A stretch of DNA of 32,535 nt from an uncultured Eubacteriales bacterium (GTDB lineage: Bacteria > Bacillota > Clostridia > Oscillospirales > Oscillospiraceae): the NCBI GenBank assembly GCA_900545515.1, contig UQZA01000028.1, positions 1 to 32,535 on the forward strand. The letters are read 5' to 3'. Shown in pieces: positions 28,986-32,535 of the stretch. Made by a program: the position numbers and the translations under genes. Position 1 is the first letter of the stretch. Each line of letters opens with the position of its first letter. The notes beneath the pieces are model-generated. The model did not search any database and was not told the origin of the DNA. It saw nothing but the letters and a program-made list of their open reading frames with translations.

Positions 28986-29171
28986 ATGAAACGGCTAACA
29001 TCCTGCGAACTCAATATCGACAGCAGATGTGTAGAGTTACGCTACTCCAACGGGAGTATGATTGCCATCGACGCGCCGTTGGAATATGCGGAACTTGTGT
29101 TGAGCGGTGAGCTGGAGGGCTACCTGAAACGGGTATCCAGCCCGTACAGCGGCATCGGCTGGGATTCATAA
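28986..29171 (+). CDS. Small conserved protein, DUF6061-like (61 aa)
   Basis: The ATG at 28986 follows ACGGAGATAT. The product starts MKRLTSCELNIDSRCVELRY, continues SNGSMIAIDAPLEYAELVLS and ends with a YLKR and a GIGWDS tail. The pattern (SC.LNID..CVEL.Y..G..IAID, then EYAELVL.G.LE.YL) is that of a small family common in Clostridia mobile elements that I recall as DUF6061; an insertion seen in longer members between IAID and EYA is absent here. Function unknown. Followed by a strong terminator. Confidence 0.65.
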   Translation: MKRLTSCELNIDSRCVELRYSNGSMIAIDAPLEYAELVLSGELEGYLKRVSSPYSGIGWDS

Positions 29172-29180
29172 GAAAAGACG

Positions 29181-29233
29181 AAAATGCCTACTTCAATCTT
29201 GCAGAAATGCTTGATTGAGGTGGGCGTTTTTCT
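29181..29233 (+). terminator. Terminator after the DUF6061-like gene
   Basis: An 18-bp stem with three wobble pairs (AAAATGCCTACTTCAATC at 29181-29198 with 29213-29230) and a 14-base loop ends in a T-rich tract. It lies between convergent genes and could serve both. Confidence 0.8.
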
Positions 29234-30064
29234 ATTTGTGTTTCTTTTTCCCGCTTGCCTTGCCCCGCTGACTGCCCTGTCGGATTTGCAGTTTCTTGGA
29301 CTTACGGAGAATCTCAATCAGTGTGACGAATTCCTCTTTGGTAATGGTGCCATAGTCAATGCCCAGGCTAGCGAGGTACACCCTGGCTTGTTTCTCCTGC
29401 GGCCTTCCCTCATAGTAGGCAGCCTCTTGTAGCTGCTTACTGATTTCCTCCGCTACAGAGGTTTCATCGACTGTGGTGATGTCCTGCGTATGTGCCCTGC
29501 CGGATGTCATTCAGTATGTCTGAAAGATCATCAGAGAGTATCCGTGTAAAATAGTCTTCTGTCTTGATTTTTCCAAGTTCCATTGTCTGCAAATAAAGTA
29601 CCCGATTCTCCCCATCGTACCGCTGTTCAGACTACTCCCGCACGACCTCCAGCATCACATTCAGGTCATTGGTTCTAGAATCCGCAATGCGGTTAACATA
29701 GATTTCCGCATCGATCATGAACTGCTGAATTTTCTCATGCGCCAGCATCTCAGACAGAAGGCGCTTATTACACTTCCCATCCTGTACCGCATCCATCGCA
29801 TCATCCCGTAAATGCAGAGCTTGCGGCTGTGTGTTTACGGGATTTTTATTTTCTGTCAGCCCCATCAGATAGTCCGTGGACACACCATAGAACTCCGTCA
29901 GCGTAGTGATGGCAAAGGAGGCTGATGGCTTTGAAATCTTCGGTTTCGTATTGACCAAGGGCGGCTTTGGATAGCCCCGTCTGGGCGGCAAGCTGTTCCA
30001 GCGTCAGGTGCCGCTCCACCCGCAAATCTTTCAATCGTTCTGGGATCGTCAGTTTAACATACAT
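29232..30064 (-). pseudogene. XRE-family regulator of an integrative element, broken in three places
   Basis: Read together, three minus-strand frames give one protein of about 275 residues. Codons from ATG 30064 encode the XRE helix-turn-helix (YVKLTIPERLKDLRVERHL, then TLEQLAAQTGLSKAALGQYE). Near 29922 a frameshift moves the match to SFAITTLTEFYGVSTDYLMG and LTENKN and on to DLNVMLEVVRE. A TAG at 29632-29634 interrupts; the same frame then continues through VLYLQTMELGKIKTEDYF and DDLSDILNDIRQ. Near 29505 a second shift leads to TTVDETSVAEEISKQLQEA, KEEFVTLIEILRKSK and a Lys/Arg tail. Intact relatives carry all these blocks in one frame. Three lesions make a pseudogene more likely than sequencing error. 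N- or C-terminal pieces might still be made. Confidence 0.75.
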
Positions 30065-30118
30065 TTTCGCACCCTCCCTTGCAGTTCCATGCCGGTATCC
30101 CATGCCATTATAGCACAT

Positions 30119-30599
30119 CTTGTCTAAGAGCGTGGATTTTTCCGTTTTTTAGCTCAAAATCCATCCTTTTGGACATACGGAAGAACGGTCAATTTTTTGC
30201 TACAATGAGTGCAACAACTGAATGACCGTCCGAGCAGCGATCGCTACCGGGGAAGCAGGCGAGGAACACAGAAATATGCGAGCGTGCCAAGGGGTGGGAA
30301 ATGACACAGCACCGAACAGGGGATTTGCCTGTCAGGAAACTGCTTCGGGGAGAACGGCGAGGGGCAAAAACGAAAGGCAAAACTCAATCCATGTGGAAAT
30401 GTCGAACAAAATGACAGATTTGTGCCGCAATCCACATGAAACAGCAACGTACCCAATGATGAACGGGATGCGCCGCCAAATAAGGCTTTTAACCCTTTTG
30501 CGTAGAGCCGTACGGAACGGTGAAAGACGAAGTGACCTTCCGTGAACTGAACTTCATGGGGGAATCTCTATTTGATAGGCGTAAGCCTTGAAATCACGT
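30119..30599. other. Long stretch without an intact gene
   Basis: No frame here has both a start with a ribosome binding site and protein-like content. TACAAT near 30201 could be a -10 box. Around 30450-30575 two plus-strand stretches in different frames look coding: one ends in NKAFNPFA, and a second reads EPYGTVKDEVTFRELNFMGE up to a stop after FDRRKP. They may be the decayed end of a gene of the integrative remnant. I do not recognise it. Confidence 0.4.
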
Positions 30600-30647
30600 C
30601 CTGCGGTGCACCATGTTCCCTGTTGGGAAAGACAGGTGCACCGCAGG
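30600..30647 (+). repeat. 13-bp inverted repeat upstream of the Cro-like gene
   Basis: CCTGCGGTGCACC (30600-30612) and its perfect complement (30635-30647) enclose a 22-base loop, 25 bases before the ATG of the next gene. There is no T-run. It may be a regulatory stem in the leader or a binding site. Confidence 0.6.
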
Positions 30648-30672
30648 GTGAATCAACAAAGGAGGATTTTCA

Positions 30673-30891
30673 ATGGATACAAGGAACGAAATCAAATCGT
30701 ACATTGTCCAGAAGGGCATAACCACGAGCGAATTAGTTGACAAATTAGCCGATGAATACGGCTGGAGCAGTAGCGTCCCCAACCTGTCCGGCAAGCTGCT
30801 GCGAGATTCCCTACGCTACCACGAAACCATGAAGCTGGCGGATGCGCTGGGATATGACATCGTCTGGCAGAATCGGAAGGGAGGGAAGTAA
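30673..30891 (+). CDS. Small Cro-like/helix-turn-helix protein (72 aa)
   Basis: The ATG follows AAAGGAGG by about 8 bases. The product DTRNEIKSYIVQKGITTSEL-VDKLADEYGW has the spacing of an XRE-like helix-turn-helix, then VPNLSGKLLRDSLRYHETMK and LADALGYDIVW, a motif seen in small regulators of Clostridia elements. It is just upstream of the resolvase: its stop TAA is separated by one base from the apparent resolvase start, and its last codons hold that gene's ribosome binding site. It probably regulates the pair. Confidence 0.7.
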   Translation: MDTRNEIKSYIVQKGITTSELVDKLADEYGWSSSVPNLSGKLLRDSLRYHETMKLADALGYDIVWQNRKGGK

Positions 30892-30892
30892 C

Positions 30893-31501
30893 ATCGCAAA
30901 CATTTATGGATATGTCCGGGTAAGTTCCAAGGACCAGAACGAGGACAGGCAGATGATCACTCTGCATGAGGTCGGTGTCCCGGAGAAGAACATCTATCTG
31001 GATAAGCAGTCCGGCAAGGACTTTGACCGCCCCATGTATAAGCGGCTGCTCCGGCGTTTGAAGCCGGATGATGTCCTCTACATCAAAAGCATTGACCGTC
31101 TGGGACGCAACTACGAAGAGATACAAAATCAGTGGAGGCTTCTCACTAAGGAAAAAAAAGTGGACATTGTGGTGATGGATATGCCGCTCCTTGATACCCG
31201 CCGGGGCAAAGACCTGATGGGAACCTTCCTTTCCGACATCGTGCTTCAGGTGCTTTCCTTCGTGGCGGAGAATGAGCACACCAATATCAAACAGCGGCAA
31301 GCTGAAGGGATTGCGGCGGCGAAGGCCAAAGGAGTACGGTTTGGCAGACCGCCGAAGCCCCTGCCGGAGAACTTCCACCAGGTCTACCAGCAGTGGAAAG
31401 CTGGGAAGATTACCGGCGTGACAGCGGCAAAGGCTTGCGGTATGCCGATGTCCACCTTTCGCTACCGGGCAGAGATTTACGAAAAAGCTAAGATGTTATA
31501 A
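30893..31501 (+). CDS. Serine recombinase, resolvase/invertase family, apparent ATC start
   Basis: A 202-residue small serine recombinase: catalytic domain NIYGYVRVSSKDQNEDRQ with nucleophile Ser in VRVSS, KSIDRLGRNYEEI (conserved Arg pair), the E-helix with FVAENEHTNIKQRQAEGI, and a C-terminal helix-turn-helix (KITGVTAAKACGMPMSTFRY). The block expected to begin M-ANIYGYVRVSS begins at an ATC (30893-30895), 7 bases after GGGAGGG and one base after the previous stop. In-frame ATGs at 30842 and 30854 lie inside the upstream gene without a ribosome binding site and would add 13-17 foreign residues. Either ATC is used as a weak start or a G-to-C change crippled the gene. Confidence 0.88.
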   Translation: MANIYGYVRVSSKDQNEDRQMITLHEVGVPEKNIYLDKQSGKDFDRPMYKRLLRRLKPDDVLYIKSIDRLGRNYEEIQNQWRLLTKEKKVDIVVMDMPLLDTRRGKDLMGTFLSDIVLQVLSFVAENEHTNIKQRQAEGIAAAKAKGVRFGRPPKPLPENFHQVYQQWKAGKITGVTAAKACGMPMSTFRYRAEIYEKAKML

Positions 31502-31503
31502 GC

Positions 31504-31544
31504 GGGCATTTTTACAGGAACGTGTACCTTCCTGCAAAATGCCC
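31504..31544 (+). terminator. Stem-loop after the resolvase gene
   Basis: A 9-bp outer stem (GGGCATTTT/AAAATGCCC) and a 6-bp inner stem (CAGGAA/TTCCTG) begin 2 bases after the stop. No T-run follows, so it may act as a weak terminator. Confidence 0.55.
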
Positions 31545-31729
31545 ACTTATCTGCTTGGCTCTTATAATAGCACAAAGATAAGCCGTTTGCAACCGGGAAT
31601 TGGACATTTTGCGAGGTAATTTGCGCTTTTGAGCATCTCCGAAGCAAGTAACCAAAAAGTACACATTTCAGCAATTATCTTAGCAGCGATTTGAAACACA
31701 GTTACTTAAAAAGTAAAGGAGAAATTTAC

Positions 31730-32077
31730 ATGAAGCAAACAGTAAAAAGAATCGTCATCTTTATGTCAATAATAATCATTATAATTGCGATTATTAGTTG
31801 TAGTTCCAATAATATTGATAGCTCTGAGATTATTGGACAATGGACTACAATAGAGGGAAATGATTTCCGCTTTCTCGAATTCTTTAGTGACGGGACATAC
31901 ACTTCCAGTCATCCAAATTATTTTGGAGATTATTCTATTGACAGGGATAGGCTGAAGTTATCTGGTATCATGATGGAAGCAAGGACCTATACATTTGAGA
32001 TCCAAGGAGATACACTTTCACTTTATATTGATAACAAGGACGATACTCCAGTTGCGGTTCTTAAAAGAGACGATTGA
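31730..32077 (+). CDS. Small lipoprotein, DUF5640-like
   Basis: The ATG at 31730 follows AAAGGAGA; a longer frame to 31691 has no site. The 115-residue protein has a Lys/Arg start, a very hydrophobic Ile-rich signal segment and a lipobox ending in Cys24 (AIISC). The mature part is a short beta-rich domain: IIGQWTTIEGNDFRFLEFFS, DGTYTSS, then GDYSIDRDRLKLSG and YTFEIQGDTLSLY, a lipocalin-like layout typical of DUF5640. It probably sits on the outer face of the membrane; function unknown. The DNA is AT-richer than the core chromosome. Confidence 0.75.
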   Translation: MKQTVKRIVIFMSIIIIIIAIISCSSNNIDSSEIIGQWTTIEGNDFRFLEFFSDGTYTSSHPNYFGDYSIDRDRLKLSGIMMEARTYTFEIQGDTLSLYIDNKDDTPVAVLKRDD

Positions 32078-32146
32078 TGCAGTTTGTGGAAGCCTTTGAT
32101 TCAACCGGAACTGTTTTACTATGAGATGGATGAGAGGTGGATAAAA

Positions 32147-32535
32147 ATGGAACAGGAGTTATCATCAAAGCAATTGCAGGAGTATCTGAGGCAAGTGCTT
32201 AACTTAGAAATACAAAATCAGACAGCGGCGCAGGCTTACAACAGCTATAAGGCGAAAACAAACCAGTTAGCAATTCCAAAATATAGTGCACCTGCTAAGC
32301 CATCCAGTAAAAAGGAAGTGTCTATTGCTAGCGCAACTTGGCGTGGGTTCCTTTGGGGATTGACATGTTTCGTGATTTGCTTAGTCGTTGGGTTTGGACT
32401 GGCTGCCTTATTAGAATGGTGCAGAGACAAGGACGGAGGGGTATTTGTCGTCCTGTTAGGACTACTTTCTTATATTCTGAGTCCAGTGCTAAGATTGGGC
32501 AGTGTGATTATTGGAGTTATATGTATTTTTATGAT
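32147..32535 (+). CDS. Membrane protein of unknown function, 3' end outside window
   Basis: The ATG at 32147 follows GAGAGGTGG, and the frame is open for 129 codons to the window edge. The N-terminal 65 residues are polar and Gln/Lys-rich (EQELSSKQLQEYLRQVLNLE...), perhaps a short helix. Two hydrophobic segments follow: about residues 71-92 (FLWGLTCFVICLVVGFGLAA) and 103-129. I do not recognise the family. It lies 70 bases after the lipoprotein and may share its transcript. Confidence 0.6.
   Translation, partial: MEQELSSKQLQEYLRQVLNLEIQNQTAAQAYNSYKAKTNQLAIPKYSAPAKPSSKKEVSIASATWRGFLWGLTCFVICLVVGFGLAALLEWCRDKDGGVFVVLLGLLSYILSPVLRLGSVIIGVICIFM

Larger units (their letters stand above)
28986..31501. 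mobile_element. Remnant of an integrative element
   Basis: A cluster unlike its surroundings: a small DUF6061-like gene, a broken XRE regulator of the kind found in Clostridia integrative and conjugative elements, an apparently decayed 550-base stretch, a small Cro-like gene and a serine resolvase. No conjugation, replication or integrase gene of full size is present and no end repeats were found, so it is a leftover. The limits given are those of the genes. Confidence 0.45.

Noticed and set aside
1..32535. tRNA, rRNA, CRISPR arrays and classic insertion sequences
   Set aside because: By eye I found no cloverleaf, no rRNA motifs, no regularly spaced repeats and no transposase gene in the window.

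Overview
The window looks like a chromosomal segment of a GC-rich, spore-forming Clostridia, probably an Oscillospirales-type gut bacterium. That is an inference from spore genes (cotJ operon, a CwlD-like amidase), strong AGGAGG ribosome binding sites, sigma-A type promoters and GC-rich codon use. No tRNA, rRNA or CRISPR array was seen.

Layout: (1) 1-1731 is the right part of an AT-richer filamentous-phage (inovirus) prophage: the C-terminus of a membrane-anchored virion protein, two tiny membrane proteins, a 55-residue coat-like protein followed by a strong terminator, another tiny membrane protein and a Zot/pI-type ATPase. The Zot frame has no stop of its own and runs on antisense into the host merR gene. 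(2) 1732-5825, all minus: a MerR/GyrI-type regulator with a textbook 19-bp-spacer operator, a SagB-like nitroreductase, radA, and a CwlD-like amidase. (3) 5874-16797: a cotJ spore-coat operon with a sigma-E-like promoter and a CotJA-CotJB fusion. Its third gene, cotJC, is cut in two by a 9,705-bp element.

The key discovery is the cotJC interruption. Codons 1-59 lie at 6446-6622 and the remaining 139 codons at 16328-16747. The two pieces share a 14-bp direct repeat (6623-6636 and 16328-16341), and joining them at the repeat restores a 198-residue CotJC in frame through its metal-ligand motif. The inner flanks of the repeats form a 16-bp imperfect inverted repeat placed exactly symmetrically around a GG inside the shared core, as expected for attL and attR of a large serine recombinase. 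The element encodes an intact enzyme of that kind (7290-8870). The arrangement parallels the sigK skin element and the spsM element of Bacillus: a sporulation gene that could be rebuilt by excision in the mother cell. The cargo is not phage-like. It has a two-gene glycan-initiation operon with a VanZ-like gene, and a tight six-gene operon (GyrI-like, cytidine deaminase-GNAT fusion, NUDIX, zinc alcohol dehydrogenase, divergent peptide deformylase, AlkD-like).

(4) 16848-28821 is ordinary core chromosome: exonuclease/dus/arsC-like operon; uracil permease behind a leader with a terminator; comEA, response regulator, histidine kinase and GerMN lipoprotein operon divergent from a D,D-carboxypeptidase and family-4 uracil-DNA glycosylase; a MarR regulator; yifB/comM. 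(5) 28986-31501 is a decayed integrative-element remnant with a three-lesion XRE regulator pseudogene and a small serine recombinase that appears to start with ATC. (6) 31730 to the end holds AT-richer accessory genes: a lipoprotein and a membrane protein cut by the window edge.
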